From NCBI RefSeq assembly GCF_002213415.1, contig NZ_NJGU01000005.1, positions 372,001-436,000 on the forward strand: DNA of 64,000 nt, read 5' to 3'. The notes under the pieces were generated by a model that worked only from the letters and a program-made list of their open reading frames with translations, made no database searches and was not told where the DNA came from. Source of the stretch: Herbaspirillum robiniae. GTDB taxonomy: Bacteria; Pseudomonadota; Gammaproteobacteria; Burkholderiales; Burkholderiaceae_D. Each line of letters begins with the position of its first letter. Position 1 is the stretch's first letter. A program made the translations under genes and the position numbers. Below are positions 48,249 to 59,096 of this stretch, piece by piece.

Positions 48249-48285
48249 TCAAAAACCGGGACCGCCTTAAACGGATCCCGGTTGG
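48249..48285 (-). terminator. Terminator between fba and purC
   Basis: On the minus strand AACCGGGATCC pairs with a GGTCCCGGTT arm and is followed by TTT. It stands between two genes of the same orientation and separates the glycolytic from the purine block. Confidence 0.8.
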
Positions 48286-48311
48286 TTGGAGCGTAGTGCT
48301 TGTGCTACGGC

Positions 48312-49376
48312 TTACTGGACGATCTGCGAGAGTTCGCCCTTCTTGTACTTCTCTGCGATCTTTTCCAGCGGCAGGGCCTTGATCTTGCCGGCCTGGCCTT
48401 CGCAGCCGAACGACAGGAAGCGTGCCTTGCACACCAGCTTGGCGGCTTCGCGGGCCGGCTTCAGGTAATCGCGCGGGTCGAACTTGGACGGGTTCTCGAA
48501 CAGGTAGCGACGGATCGCACCGGTCATCGCCAGGCGGATGTCGGTGTCGATGTTGATCTTGCGCACGCCGTGCTTGATGCCTTCCTGGATTTCTTCAACC
48601 GGCACACCGTAGGTTTCCTTCATGTCGCCGCCGAATTCGCGGATCTCGGCCAGCAGTTCCTGCGGCACCGACGAGGAACCGTGCATCACCAGGTGGGTGT
48701 TGGGGATGCGGGCGTGGATTTCCTTGATGCGGTCAATCGCCAGGATGTCGCCGGTCGGCTTGCGCGAGAATTTGTAGGCGCCGTGCGAAGTGCCGATGGC
48801 GATGGCCAGCGCGTCGCACTGGGTCTGCTTGACGAAGTCGGCAGCCTGGTTGACGTCGGTCAGCAGCTGTTCGCGGGTCATCTTGCCATCGGCGCCATGG
48901 CCGTCTTCCTTGTCGCCCATCATGGTTTCCAGCGAACCGAGCACACCCAGTTCGGCTTCCACGGTCACGCCGATGGCGTGCGAGAACTCGACCACCTTGC
49001 GCGAGACTTCGACGTTGTATTCGTAGCTGGCGACCGACTTGCCGTCTTCCATCAGCGAACCGTCCATCATCACCGACGAGAAGCCCGACTTGATCGCGGC
49101 CATGCAGACTGCCGGCGACTGGCCGTGATCCTGGTGCATGACGACGGGGATGTGCGGATAGGCTTCGACCGCGGCCGAAATCAGGTGGCGCAGGAAGGCT
49201 TCGCCTGCGTACTTGCGGGCGCCTGCGGAGGCTTGCATGATGACTGGCGCGCCAACTTCGTCGGCCGCCTGCATGATGGCGGTGACTTGTTCCAGGTTGT
49301 TGACGTTGAAGGCTGGCAGGCCGTAACCGTTTTCGGCGGCGTGGTCCAGCAATTGACGCATGGATACGAGAGGCAT
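48312..49376 (-). CDS. fba: Fructose-1,6-bisphosphate aldolase, class II
   Basis: A 354-aa zinc enzyme of the Calvin-cycle subtype, splitting or forming fructose bisphosphate. Zinc and catalytic residues appear in VVMHQDHGQ (H81, D83, H84) and [24 protein letters not shown] near the C-terminus binds phosphate. The start ATG 49376 follows GGAG at 8 nt. It lies 26 bp after pyk. Confidence 0.95.
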   Translation of the reverse strand: MPLVSMRQLLDHAAENGYGLPAFNVNNLEQVTAIMQAADEVGAPVIMQASAGARKYAGEAFLRHLISAAVEAYPHIPVVMHQDHGQSPAVCMAAIKSGFSSVMMDGSLMEDGKSVASYEYNVEVSRKVVEFSHAIGVTVEAELGVLGSLETMMGDKEDGHGADGKMTREQLLTDVNQAADFVKQTQCDALAIAIGTSHGAYKFSRKPTGDILAIDRIKEIHARIPNTHLVMHGSSSVPQELLAEIREFGGDMKETYGVPVEEIQEGIKHGVRKINIDTDIRLAMTGAIRRYLFENPSKFDPRDYLKPAREAAKLVCKARFLSFGCEGQAGKIKALPLEKIAEKYKKGELSQIVQ

Positions 49377-49402
49377 GATGAAAACTCCAGAACGATAAAA
49401 AA

Positions 49403-50836
<1,434 letters not shown>

Positions 50837-50968
50837 GAGGACTTTCTGTTTTTCTGTTTTCAACTTAGTGAAGAAGTCCGCCTGACCCCAATCCATGAAC
50901 CGGGATCCGGCGGCTGGCTTCCCGCCCCGGGATGCGCGTCTCCGGCGCATCCTGTGATTCTGAAAAAC

Positions 50969-52159
50969 TTATTGCGCGCGCTGCAGCAGGATCTCGACTG
51001 CCGGCAGGGTCTTGCCTTCCAGGAATTCCAGGAAGGCGCCGCCGCCGGTGGAGATGTAGCCGACCTTGTCGGCGATGTTGTACTTGGCGATCGCGGCCAG
51101 GGTGTCGCCGCCGCCGGCGATCGAGAAGCCCTTGGAGGCGGCGATGGCGCGCGCCAGGGTCTCGGTGCCATGGCCGAACTGGTCGAACTCGAACACGCCC
51201 ACCGGGCCGTTCCAGACGATGGTGCCGGCGCGGTCCAGCTGTTCGGCCAGCTGGGATGCGGTCTGCGGGCCGATGTCGAAGATCATGTCGTCGTCGGTCA
51301 CGTCCTGCGCGCTCTTCACGGTCGCAGCAGCCGTCGGCGAGAACTCCTTGCCCACCACCACGTCGGTGGGGATCGGCACCGAAGCGCCGCGCTTGGCCAT
51401 CATGTCGATGATGGCTTTGGCGTCGTCGACCAGGTCGGGTTCAGCCAGCGACTTGCCGATCTTGAGGCCCGCGGCCAGCATGAAGGTATTGGCGATGCCG
51501 CCGCCGACGATCAGGTTGTCCACCTTCTCGGCCAGGGTCTTGAGGATGGTCAGCTTGGTCGACACCTTGGAGCCGGCGACGATGGCCACCAGCGGGCGGG
51601 CCGGCTGGTTCAGTGCCTTGCCCAGCGCATCCAGTTCGGCCGCCAGCAGCGGACCGGCACAGGCCACCGGCGCGAACTTGGCCACGCCGTGGGTGGTGGC
51701 TTCGGCGCGGTGCGCGGTGCCGAAGGCGTCGTTCACATACACGTCGCACAGCTTGGCGATCTTTTGCGCCAGCTCGTCGCTGTTCTTCTTCTCGCCCTTG
51801 TTCAGGCGGCAATTTTCCAGCAGCACGACCTGGCCCGGCGCGACATCCACGCCGTCGACCCAGTCGGACACCAGCTTGACCTCGAAGCCGAGCAGCTCGG
51901 AGAGGCGCTTGGCGACCGGCGCCAGCGAATCTTCCGGCTTGAATTCGCCCTCCACCGGACGCCCCAGGTGCGAGGTGACCATGACTGCCGCGCCGGCCTG
52001 CTGCGCATCGCGAATGGCCGGGACCGAAGCGCGGATGCGCGTATCTTCGGTGATGTTGCCGGCATCATCCTGCGGCACGTTCAGATCGGCACGGATGAAT
52101 ACGCGTTTTCCTTGCAGTTGCTTGGCAGAAATCAGGTCGCTCAGTCGATTGAATTTCAT
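50969..52159 (-). CDS. pgk: Phosphoglycerate kinase
   Basis: A 396-aa two-domain kinase transferring phosphate from 1,3-bisphosphoglycerate to [15 protein letters not shown] at the N-terminus, SHLGRP and the C-terminal [12 protein letters not shown] are hallmarks. It leads the pgk-pyk-fba series. A TAAAAT (minus strand, 52196-52201) is a likely -10 element about 40 bp upstream. No gap gene precedes it; azlCD does. Confidence 0.95.
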   Translation of the reverse strand: MKFNRLSDLISAKQLQGKRVFIRADLNVPQDDAGNITEDTRIRASVPAIRDAQQAGAAVMVTSHLGRPVEGEFKPEDSLAPVAKRLSELLGFEVKLVSDWVDGVDVAPGQVVLLENCRLNKGEKKNSDELAQKIAKLCDVYVNDAFGTAHRAEATTHGVAKFAPVACAGPLLAAELDALGKALNQPARPLVAIVAGSKVSTKLTILKTLAEKVDNLIVGGGIANTFMLAAGLKIGKSLAEPDLVDDAKAIIDMMAKRGASVPIPTDVVVGKEFSPTAAATVKSAQDVTDDDMIFDIGPQTASQLAEQLDRAGTIVWNGPVGVFEFDQFGHGTETLARAIAASKGFSIAGGGDTLAAIAKYNIADKVGYISTGGGAFLEFLEGKTLPAVEILLQRAQ

Positions 52160-52341
52160 GGGTCCGAATTCGAAAAAGGGGGCGAAAAACGCCGTATTTT
52201 ACTCCAGCCTGACCTCTCCCTGACGGCTTTTTGGGGATATCCGAGGCAAGGGACGGTACGGCGGGCGTGGCGGCGCGGGCAGGTCGGGCGGCGGCTTTGT
52301 GAATAAAACAACAATGAAACGGCGAGAGATGCGCCGCAGCC

Positions 52342-52665
52342 TCAGAGCACCAACCTCAGCACTGTAAAGAGTGCCATTCCCGCCACAATAGTTCCCAGAA
52401 GATGCCGCGTCGCAGCAAAGAAAATCGCGCCGCCGATGCCGGCGAGCAACTTGGGATTGGCAAAACTGACGTCGATCACGCCTTCGGCCGCCACCAGGTC
52501 GGGGATCACGATGGCGGCCATGGCGGCCGCCGGGGCATAGCTGAGCGCATGCTTTAAGCGCGGCGGCAGCTTGACCGCATGGCCGAACAGGAAGAAGCCG
52601 CTGCGGGTGATCAAGGTGGACAGCGTCATCAGGGCGATGGCCGCCCATACGTACCAGTCGCTCAT
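52342..52665 (-). CDS. azlD: AzlD branched-chain amino acid exporter small subunit
   Basis: A 107-aa protein with about four hydrophobic helices (WAAIALMTLSTLITRSGFFL; HALSYAPAAAMAAIVIPDLV and others). It is the small partner of AzlC, together exporting branched-chain amino acids. Its ATG overlaps the azlC TGA by four bases. Confidence 0.9.
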   Translation of the reverse strand: MSDWYVWAAIALMTLSTLITRSGFFLFGHAVKLPPRLKHALSYAPAAAMAAIVIPDLVAAEGVIDVSFANPKLLAGIGGAIFFAATRHLLGTIVAGMALFTVLRLVL

Positions 52666-53438
52666 GCCGCCTCGCCTTCCTTGTCGGTTACGGGCAGGAA
52701 CTTGTCCACCGTCAGCGCCGCCGCCATGCCCAGCACCATGGCCGCGAGCAGGCCGAGGCGATAGGGGAAGTGCAGCGCCAGCACCGCCACCGTGCCCGAC
52801 ACGATGACGCCGGCCAGCGCGGCGACGTTGTTGGTCATCGGGATCATGATGGCGATCAGCGCCAGGGTGCCGGCGAAGCCGATGTTCCAGCTCTCGGGAA
52901 TCTGGCTGGCCAGCAGGATGCCGACGGTGGCGCCGAGCTGCCAGCTGAGCCAGCCCGGATAGCAGATGGCGGCGAAGTAACCGATCTTGCCGGCCGGCTG
53001 GCCGAAGGTGTGGGGCGGGAAGCGACGCGGAAAGAACGCCATCGAGATGTCGCCGTTGAAGAAGCCGTACCAGACGCGGCGGTACCACGGCAAATGTTCG
53101 AAGTGCGGCGCCACGGCCGCGGAGAAGATGACGAAGCGCAGGTTGACGATCATCGCCGTGAAGAACACCACCAGCAGCGGCGCACCCACTGCCAAGAGCG
53201 GCAGCACCGCGAACTGCGCCGAACCGGCGTAGACCAGCAGGCTCATGCCCAGCGACTGCATGATGCTCATGCCGGACTTGACCATCGCCATGCCCGACAC
53301 CACGCCCCAGGCGAACACCGCCGGGATGGTCGAGGCACTGTCGCGCCAGCCCTCCTGAAAGGCGTCCTTTTCGATACGGCGCGCCGCGGACGGATCGTTA
53401 CCGTCCCGTGGCCCGGCGTCGCCAGTCTCCTTCTGCAT
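52662..53438 (-). CDS. azlC: AzlC branched-chain amino acid exporter large subunit
   Basis: A 258-aa inner-membrane protein with about six helices. Conserved family segments are IPAVFAWGVVSGMAMVKSG, LLVYAGSAQFAVL and IVNLRFVIFSAAVAPH. About 30 polar residues precede the first helix. The frame is open for more than 600 codons upstream on this strand, but only the part from ATG 53438 (MQKETGDAG) is conserved. Confidence 0.9.
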   Translation of the reverse strand: MQKETGDAGPRDGNDPSAARRIEKDAFQEGWRDSASTIPAVFAWGVVSGMAMVKSGMSIMQSLGMSLLVYAGSAQFAVLPLLAVGAPLLVVFFTAMIVNLRFVIFSAAVAPHFEHLPWYRRVWYGFFNGDISMAFFPRRFPPHTFGQPAGKIGYFAAICYPGWLSWQLGATVGILLASQIPESWNIGFAGTLALIAIMIPMTNNVAALAGVIVSGTVAVLALHFPYRLGLLAAMVLGMAAALTVDKFLPVTDKEGEAA

Positions 53439-53756
53439 TATTGTTCCGCTTTGCGCTTGGTTTGATCGGGTGCGCGGCCGGCTCCTGCCGATGGAGGGCC
53501 GCGCTTGCCTTCCGGCATTTTTACCCAGGCTGAACATTCTACAGATGAAAGTTTTTGCTCGCTTGAATCCGCTAAAATGGAGCTCTTTGGTTGCCGGCAA
53601 ACCGCCGCCCGATCTTCCGCACAGCGGCGAATTCGGGAAAAATGGCGGATGAGGCGGCGCGCGCGGCAAAAAAGCCCTGCCGCGCAGCCGTGTACGCCAG
53701 CACAGTGACCGCATCAACGTTTCAACGCTCAACAAGCACCACCTACGGAGAAAAAC
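53439..53756. other. 318-bp divergent spacer between azlC and the zinc-finger gene
   Basis: A TAAAAT at 53573-53578 is a possible -10 element for the rightward gene. The rest shows no gene, repeat or structure I can support. Confidence 0.5.
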
Positions 53757-53957
53757 ATGAGCCAGGCTCAAGCATCCCAGGCAGTCGTCCAACTCGAAGG
53801 CAAAGACCTGCCGGCCCACTGCCCCAACCCGAACATGACCAGCTGGAGCTCGCACCCGCGCGTGTTCCTGGAACTGGACGAGCACGGCGCGGCCAAGTGC
53901 CCGTACTGCGGAACCCAGTACCAGCTCAAGCCGGGCACCGTGGTCAAGGGCCACTGA
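53757..53957 (+). CDS. CHCC zinc-finger domain protein
   Basis: A 66-aa protein of the zf-CHCC family related to the NDUFS6 subunit of complex I. The likely zinc ligands are C22, H33, C48 and C51 (HCPNPNMTSWSSHPRVFL ... AAKCPYCGTQYQL). Bacterial versions stand alone and their role is not known. A GGAG ribosome site lies 8 nt before the ATG. A short hairpin terminator follows. Confidence 0.88.
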   Translation: MSQAQASQAVVQLEGKDLPAHCPNPNMTSWSSHPRVFLELDEHGAAKCPYCGTQYQLKPGTVVKGH

Positions 53958-53974
53958 GCGCAACAAAAAAGCAG

Positions 53975-53996
53975 AGAGGGCCGATGGCCCTCTTTT
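53975..53996 (+). terminator. Terminator after the zinc-finger gene
   Basis: AGAGGGCC-gat-GGCCCTCTTTT after an A-run. Confidence 0.8.
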
Positions 53997-54016
53997 CATC
54001 TGATCCGGAGCTTCCC

Positions 54017-54451
54017 ATGCCTCGCGCCAAACTGATCCATGGTTCCCCCGACGAAATCGAAGCGGCCTATTACGACGCATTGGCCCGCGCCGACCTCGAT
54101 GCCCTGATGGACCTGTGGGCCGAAGACGAGGAAATCGTCTGCATCCACCCCGGCGCACAGCGCCTGGTGGGCCATGCCGAAATCCGTTCGGTGTGGGAAG
54201 ACATCCTCGGCAACGGCGGACTGCACATCGTGCCGCGCCAGCTGCACGCCACGCAGAACATGATGACGGCGGTGCACAGCGTGGTCGAGGAAATCGATCA
54301 CGGCGCACAGCAGCAGCCGGACGTGCACGTGGTCGCCACCAACGTCTACCTGAAGACCGCGATGGGCTGGCGCATGGTGATGCACCACGCGTCGGTGGCG
54401 CCCGGACCGGCGCCGGCCGAACCGATTTCCAGCGGCGCCATGCTCCATTGA
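54017..54451 (+). CDS. SnoaL/NTF2-like fold protein
   Basis: A 144-aa protein with the cone-shaped NTF2-like fold (EIEAAYYDALARADLDALMDL; IVCIHPGAQRLVGHAEIRSVW; GWRMVMHHASVAP). Such proteins are ketosteroid-isomerase-like enzymes, binding modules or unknowns; no catalytic assignment is possible here. The start ATG 54017 follows CCGGAG at 6 nt. It is 37 bp before the hydrolase gene, so may be cotranscribed. Confidence 0.8.
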   Translation: MPRAKLIHGSPDEIEAAYYDALARADLDALMDLWAEDEEIVCIHPGAQRLVGHAEIRSVWEDILGNGGLHIVPRQLHATQNMMTAVHSVVEEIDHGAQQQPDVHVVATNVYLKTAMGWRMVMHHASVAPGPAPAEPISSGAMLH

Positions 54452-54488
54452 CGCGACGCCGACGCCAGTACAACCGCAAGGCAGCAAC

Positions 54489-55481
54489 ATGCTTTACATC
54501 CCGCCCCGCTGGCTTCCCGGCGGACATTTGCAGACCATCTATCCGTCCACCTTCATCGCCAAGCCGCAGGTGACGTTCCGGCGCGAGCGCTGGGAAGCGC
54601 CGGACGGCGACTTCATCGACATCGACTTCGTCGACGGCAAGCCCGGACGGCCGCTGCTGGTGCTGTTCCACGGTCTGGAAGGATCTTCCGACAGCCACTA
54701 CAGCCGCGCGCTGATGGCCGAAGCGCAGCGGCGCGGCTGGCACGGCGCGGTGCCGCACTTTCGCGGCTGCTCGGGCGAGATCAACCTGGCGCCGCGCTTC
54801 TACCATTCGGGCGATTCGGCCGAACTGGACTGGATCCTGCGCCGCCTGAAACAGCGCCAGCAAGACCTCGCCGCCACGCACCTGTACGCCGCCGGCGTGT
54901 CGCTGGGCGCCAACGCCCTGCTGCGCTGGCTGGGCGAATCGCAGCACGAGGCCGAAATCGTCGATGCCGCCTGCGCGGTGTCGGCGCCGCTCGACCTGGC
55001 CGGCGGCGGCGCGGCGCTGGCGCGCGGCTTCAACCGCCTCTATACCTGGGTGTTCCTGCGCACCATGCGACCCAAGTGCCTGGAAAAACTGGCGCAGTTC
55101 CCCGGCCTGTTCGACCGCGACGCGCTGCTGTCGGCGCGCGACCTGTACGCCTTCGACAACATCGTCACCGCGCCGCTGCATGGCTACCGCAACACCGACG
55201 ACTACTGGGACCGCGCCAGCGCCAAGCACATCCTGCACGACATCACCGTGCCGACGCTGGTGCTGAACGCCAAGAACGATCCCTTCCTCCCTGCGCAGCA
55301 CTTACCGCGCAGCGCGGCGCCTGAGGTGGTATTGGAGTATCCGGACGAAGGCGGCCATGTCGGTTTCGCCGCCGGCACTCCGCCGGGCAGCCTGGAGTGG
55401 CTGCCGCGCCGGCTGCTGCATTTCCTGGAGGGCCGCACCGAGACCGCCTTCGCCGCGCAACGGGAGCACGCGCATGGATGA
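54489..55481 (+). CDS. YheT-family alpha/beta hydrolase
   Basis: A 330-aa serine hydrolase of the YheT (UPF0017/ABHD) family. The N-terminus PPRWLPGGHLQTIYP is the family hallmark; the nucleophile elbow is GVSLGANALL, the oxyanion region LLVLFHGLEGSSDSHY, and the last His is in GGHVGF. The substrate is unknown in bacteria; eukaryotic relatives act on lipids. It overlaps the next gene by 8 bp. Confidence 0.9.
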   Translation: MLYIPPRWLPGGHLQTIYPSTFIAKPQVTFRRERWEAPDGDFIDIDFVDGKPGRPLLVLFHGLEGSSDSHYSRALMAEAQRRGWHGAVPHFRGCSGEINLAPRFYHSGDSAELDWILRRLKQRQQDLAATHLYAAGVSLGANALLRWLGESQHEAEIVDAACAVSAPLDLAGGGAALARGFNRLYTWVFLRTMRPKCLEKLAQFPGLFDRDALLSARDLYAFDNIVTAPLHGYRNTDDYWDRASAKHILHDITVPTLVLNAKNDPFLPAQHLPRSAAPEVVLEYPDEGGHVGFAAGTPPGSLEWLPRRLLHFLEGRTETAFAAQREHAHG

Positions 55482-56073
55482 GATCGTTCGCCAGGCCATG
55501 GCCAAGTGGCCCAACGTGCCGCACTGCTTCGGCTGGCTGCGGCTGGATGCGCGCGGCGGCTGGCGCATGCGCGACGAGCGCGCGCAGCATCTCGACCTGC
55601 CGGGCGAGCGCATCTCCCACCCCGCCCTGCTGGCCTTCATCGAGCGCAACTATGCGCACGACGAACAGGGCCGCTGGTATTTCCAGAACGGTCCGCAACG
55701 GGTGTATGTCGATCTTGAACTCACGCCCTATATCGTGCGCACGCAACCCGCCGAAGACGGCATGACGCTGCGTTTCCATACCGGCGAAGACGTCGGGGCG
55801 ATCGACGCCGCCTGGCTCGATGAAAGCGGCAGGCTTTACCTTCAGGCCGGACCAAGGACCGGCGCCGTCGATGATCGCGACATGGCGCAGCTGCTGCCCC
55901 TGCTGCAGATCGGGGGACACCATGACGAGGAAGCGCTGCTGCGCTGGATGGAAGGCGACGACGATGCCGAAGCCAACCTCATGTTCCACCAACATGCGAT
56001 CAGGCTGCAGCGCATCCGGACCGATCAGTTGGCCCGGCAGTTCGGCTTCGTGACAACGCCGCGCGGAGAATAA
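55474..56073 (+). CDS. Conserved protein of unknown function downstream of yheT
   Basis: A 199-aa soluble protein I cannot assign a function. It has no signal peptide or membrane helix, is rich in Trp and acidic residues, and has VPHCFGWLRLDARGGWRMRD near the start, ISHPALLAFIERNY and YFQNGPQRVYVDLELTPYIV. Its ATG lies inside the end of yheT (8-bp overlap), so the two are coupled and probably work together. Confidence 0.8.
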   Translation: MDEIVRQAMAKWPNVPHCFGWLRLDARGGWRMRDERAQHLDLPGERISHPALLAFIERNYAHDEQGRWYFQNGPQRVYVDLELTPYIVRTQPAEDGMTLRFHTGEDVGAIDAAWLDESGRLYLQAGPRTGAVDDRDMAQLLPLLQIGGHHDEEALLRWMEGDDDAEANLMFHQHAIRLQRIRTDQLARQFGFVTTPRGE

Positions 56074-56099
56074 AAAACGCCGGCAGACGCCGGCGTTTT
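56073..56099. terminator. Bidirectional terminator between the unknown gene and bepA
   Basis: AAAAACGCCGGC-agac-GCCGGCGTTTT starting at the stop codon, between convergent genes. Confidence 0.88.
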
Positions 56100-56113
56100 C
56101 GTCGATACCGGGA

Positions 56114-57670
56114 TCAGCCCCGGTCCTTCATGTCCTTCGACTCGTCCTTCCATTTTTCCTTCCACTCGCGCTCGCGCGCATCGATCTGCGACTGGTCGTA
56201 GAAGGTGGCATCCGGCGCCTTGCGGGCGATGCCGAGCTGCTCGATGGCGGCCAGCAGGCTGCCGTTGAGCGCATAGGCCTCGGCCAGCGCCAGGTGCTGC
56301 AGCGCCTGCTTGCCCTGGACGGCGTAGACCTTTGCCAGCAGGTTCTGGATCTGCGCATCCGAGCGGTACAGCTGAGCCTGGTCGCGCAGGTAGGCGATCG
56401 CCTCGTCATTGCGGCGCGACGCGATCAGCGCGTCGGCATACTGCCGCGCCGCCACGCGCGAGATCGGATACTGCTTGCGCATCGCGTCGGCCAGTTGCAG
56501 GGCCGCCGCGCCCTGCTTGCGGGCCACCTTGATGTCGATGTCGAGACTGGTGAACATGATGCCGGTCTTGAGCGGAATCGCGGCTTCCTGCGCCTCCTTC
56601 AGCATCGCGTCGGCCTGCTCCAGCTTGTTCTGCCGGTAGTAGACGTAGGCCAGGCCGTACTTCGCGGCCGCCGTCTGCAGTTTGGTGTTGTCCTTCATCT
56701 GGCGCTGGAACTTCTCGGCACTGTCGCGCAGGCCCTGCACCGAATCGTTCTGCAGCACCTGGGTGCGCGCGCGCACCAGCTGGAACTCCGGATTGTCCAC
56801 CCGCTGCTTGTAGCGCTGGTCGCGGATGCGTGCCTCGATATCGGCGATACGCTCGGTGGTCAGCGGGTGCGTCATCAGGTAAGGCGGGACGACGTCGCTG
56901 TAGTTGCGTGACGCGGCCTGCAACCGGCCGAAGAAAGTCACCATGCCGGACGGATCGTAGCCGCCGTCGCGCATGATCTGCAGGCCGATGCGGTCGGCCT
57001 CGCGCTCGGCGTCGCGGCTGAAGTTGAGCTGGCGCTGGATCGCCACGCCGGTGCCGCCCATCATGGTGGCCATGGCGGCGTCGCCGCCGGCCTTGGAGAT
57101 GCCGGCCAGCGCGCCCAGCACGATGGCGGCCAGCTGGATCATCGAGTTCTGCTTCTGCTGGCCCAGCATGCGCGCGATATGGCGCTGGGCGACGTGGCCG
57201 ATTTCGTGCGACAGCACGCCGGCCAGCTCCGACTCGGACTGCGCGGCCAGCACCAGCCCGCTGTTGACGCCGATGAAACCGCCCGGCAACGCGAAGGCGT
57301 TGAGCATCGGGTCGCGCACCATGAAGAACTGGAAGTCGAAGCCGGCCTCGCCGCGCACCTCGGGATGCACGGACACCAGGTTCAGGCCGAAATTGTTGAG
57401 GTACTCCGACACCGGGCCGTCATCGACATAGTCGCGGTCGCTGCGGATGTCGCGCATGATCTGCTCGCCCAGCTTGCGCTCCATCAGCGGCGACAGACCC
57501 TCGCGCTCGGTGTCGCCCAGCGTCGGCAGGTTCTGCGCGACGCCGGCAACCGGCGCGATCGTCAGCGGAATGGCGGGCAACAGCAGCAGCGCGGCGGTCA
57601 GCGCGCGCACCAGCAACTTGCGCGCGGGACGGGATGGACGACGGTCGGACAAGATTGCGTATCGTTGCAT
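56114..57670 (-). CDS. bepA: M48 periplasmic metalloprotease, BepA/YfgC-like
   Basis: A 518-aa protein with an N-terminal signal/hydrophobic segment (residues about 19-45), a zinc-protease domain with HEIGH at 155-159 and the third ligand region [12 protein letters not shown], and a long TPR-like helical C-terminus (from about residue 330). BepA assists or degrades stalled outer-membrane proteins, including LptD, whose gene is elsewhere in this window. The start is ATG 57670. Confidence 0.9.
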   Translation of the reverse strand: MQRYAILSDRRPSRPARKLLVRALTAALLLLPAIPLTIAPVAGVAQNLPTLGDTEREGLSPLMERKLGEQIMRDIRSDRDYVDDGPVSEYLNNFGLNLVSVHPEVRGEAGFDFQFFMVRDPMLNAFALPGGFIGVNSGLVLAAQSESELAGVLSHEIGHVAQRHIARMLGQQKQNSMIQLAAIVLGALAGISKAGGDAAMATMMGGTGVAIQRQLNFSRDAEREADRIGLQIMRDGGYDPSGMVTFFGRLQAASRNYSDVVPPYLMTHPLTTERIADIEARIRDQRYKQRVDNPEFQLVRARTQVLQNDSVQGLRDSAEKFQRQMKDNTKLQTAAAKYGLAYVYYRQNKLEQADAMLKEAQEAAIPLKTGIMFTSLDIDIKVARKQGAAALQLADAMRKQYPISRVAARQYADALIASRRNDEAIAYLRDQAQLYRSDAQIQNLLAKVYAVQGKQALQHLALAEAYALNGSLLAAIEQLGIARKAPDATFYDQSQIDAREREWKEKWKDESKDMKDRG

Positions 57671-57800
57671 GAGCGAAAACGGAAAAGGCTGGCCTGCCGG
57701 TGCGCCGCCGGCGACAGGAAACCTGCCCCGCCGCGGCTGCGGCACGCCTGCTATGATACCCGCTCCGTTTCGATCTTCATCATTTTCAGCGACAGGCACC

Positions 57801-58310
57801 ATGAGCACATCCGGCAACCAGGACAACCCCAACGGCGGCCTCACCCATTTCGACCAGAGCGGCCAGGCCCACATGGTCGACGTCGGCGGCAAGAACGAAT
57901 CGCACCGCGTGGCGGTGGCCAGCGGCGTGATCCGCATGAAACCGGAGACCCTGGCCATCATCGAGTCGGGCACCGCGAAGAAGGGCGACGTCCTGGGCAT
58001 CGCCCGCATCGCCGCCATCATGGCGGCCAAACGCACCGGCGACCTGATTCCGCTGTGCCATCCGCTGGCGCTGACGCATGTGTCGGTGGAGTTCGAGACC
58101 AACGTCGCCGACTCCAGCGTGCTGTGCACCGCGCGGGTGGAAACCTACGGCAAGACCGGCGTGGAAATGGAAGCGCTGACTGCGGTGCAGGTCGGCCTGC
58201 TGACCGTGTACGACATGAGCAAGGCGGTCGACAAGACCATGGTGATGACCGATATCTGCGTGACCGAGAAGCGGGGGGGGAAGAGCGATATCAGCATGGT
58301 GAGGCCGTGA
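57801..58310 (+). CDS. moaC: Cyclic pyranopterin monophosphate synthase
   Basis: A 169-aa molybdenum-cofactor enzyme that converts 3',8-cyclo-GTP to cyclic pyranopterin monophosphate. The motif [18 protein letters not shown] and the C-terminal [11 protein letters not shown] are conserved, though the last includes a run of eight G (58273-58280). A TATGAT (57753-57758) is a candidate -10. No other moa genes are next to it. Confidence 0.93.
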   Translation: MSTSGNQDNPNGGLTHFDQSGQAHMVDVGGKNESHRVAVASGVIRMKPETLAIIESGTAKKGDVLGIARIAAIMAAKRTGDLIPLCHPLALTHVSVEFETNVADSSVLCTARVETYGKTGVEMEALTAVQVGLLTVYDMSKAVDKTMVMTDICVTEKRGGKSDISMVRP

Positions 58311-58331
58311 CCAACGGCGTCACCATCCCAT

Positions 58332-58360
58332 AAAAAAAGCGCCCGGCCGGGCGCTTTTTT
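58332..58360. terminator. Bidirectional terminator between moaC and the pilin gene
   Basis: AAAAAAAGCGCCCGGCCGGGCGCTTTTTT, palindromic, between convergent genes. Confidence 0.92.
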
Positions 58361-58374
58361 CATGTCCGTGACGT

Positions 58375-58881
58375 TCAGCCTCGGCAATTGGAAGGAGCGA
58401 GTTTCGCCGGCAGCGTACCTGCCACGAACTTGCCATTGGGCGTTACGCCTTCTTGAGCCGCTGCCTGCTTGGTCTCGGCGGCCGCGCATTGCCACTGGAT
58501 CGAACCGGTGCCCAGCGTCGGCGTCAGGGTCAGCGTACCGCCATCGCCCACGCGCGCGCTGAACGTGATCGTGATCACGCCGCCCTCGCCTTTTTTCTCC
58601 ATGGGCGAGACTTCGATCTTCTCGACGTTGTCCGTCTTGGTGAACGCCGGCAACCCCAGCTGCGCCACGGTGAAGACGCCATTGTTGGCCTGGGCCTGCT
58701 CGGCCACCGCCAGCTTGTACGGCGCGGCCAGATTCAATCCCTCGGCCACGCGCGAACGCGCGATGTAGTCCTGGTACTGCGTAGCGCCGATGGTGGCCAG
58801 GATGCCGATGATGGCCAGCGTCACCATCAGTTCCAGCAGGGTGAAGCCTTGTTGCTTGTTCTTGCGTGCGACTTGTTTCAT
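58375..58881 (-). CDS. Type IV pilin (PilA-like major pilin)
   Basis: A 168-aa prepilin. After a short basic leader (MKQVARKNKQQG) the prepilin peptidase site precedes FTLLELMVTLAIIGILATIG, with the conserved Glu at mature position 5. A globular head follows, with two cysteines near the end (QWQC and SNC) that can form the pilin disulfide loop. GGGGA is the ribosome site before ATG 58881. No other pilus genes are adjacent. Confidence 0.9.
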   Translation of the reverse strand: MKQVARKNKQQGFTLLELMVTLAIIGILATIGATQYQDYIARSRVAEGLNLAAPYKLAVAEQAQANNGVFTVAQLGLPAFTKTDNVEKIEVSPMEKKGEGGVITITFSARVGDGGTLTLTPTLGTGSIQWQCAAAETKQAAAQEGVTPNGKFVAGTLPAKLAPSNCRG

Positions 58882-59096
58882 TGAATCCCCAAAAAAAGAA
58901 AAAGGCGTTGCCAGTATCGGCACCACCCGCGATGCGGCAAAGCGAATTAGTTCAAAAACTATCAGGCTTTGCCGCCGCCGGCGCTGACTTGCGTCAAATG
59001 CGGATCAACGCGGAGTTTGCGCTCCGGCATTGTCGAGAGAAAGCGGCAAATCATTTCGATCTCGTCGATGCCGGGACGCGGATGCCTCCTGGCTCC

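Noticed and set aside
53439..55301. Long upstream extension of azlC on the minus strand
   Set aside because: The frame stays open over the zinc-finger, NTF2-like and yheT genes, but only the part from 53438 onward resembles AzlC.
58261..58310. moaC disrupted by the G run
   Set aside because: The reading frame continues to a normal C-terminus with conserved GGKS, so the gene is intact as given.
58882..59096. Sigma-54 promoter for the pilin gene
   Set aside because: A TGGCA element is present on the minus strand, but the matching GC element at the required spacing is missing.
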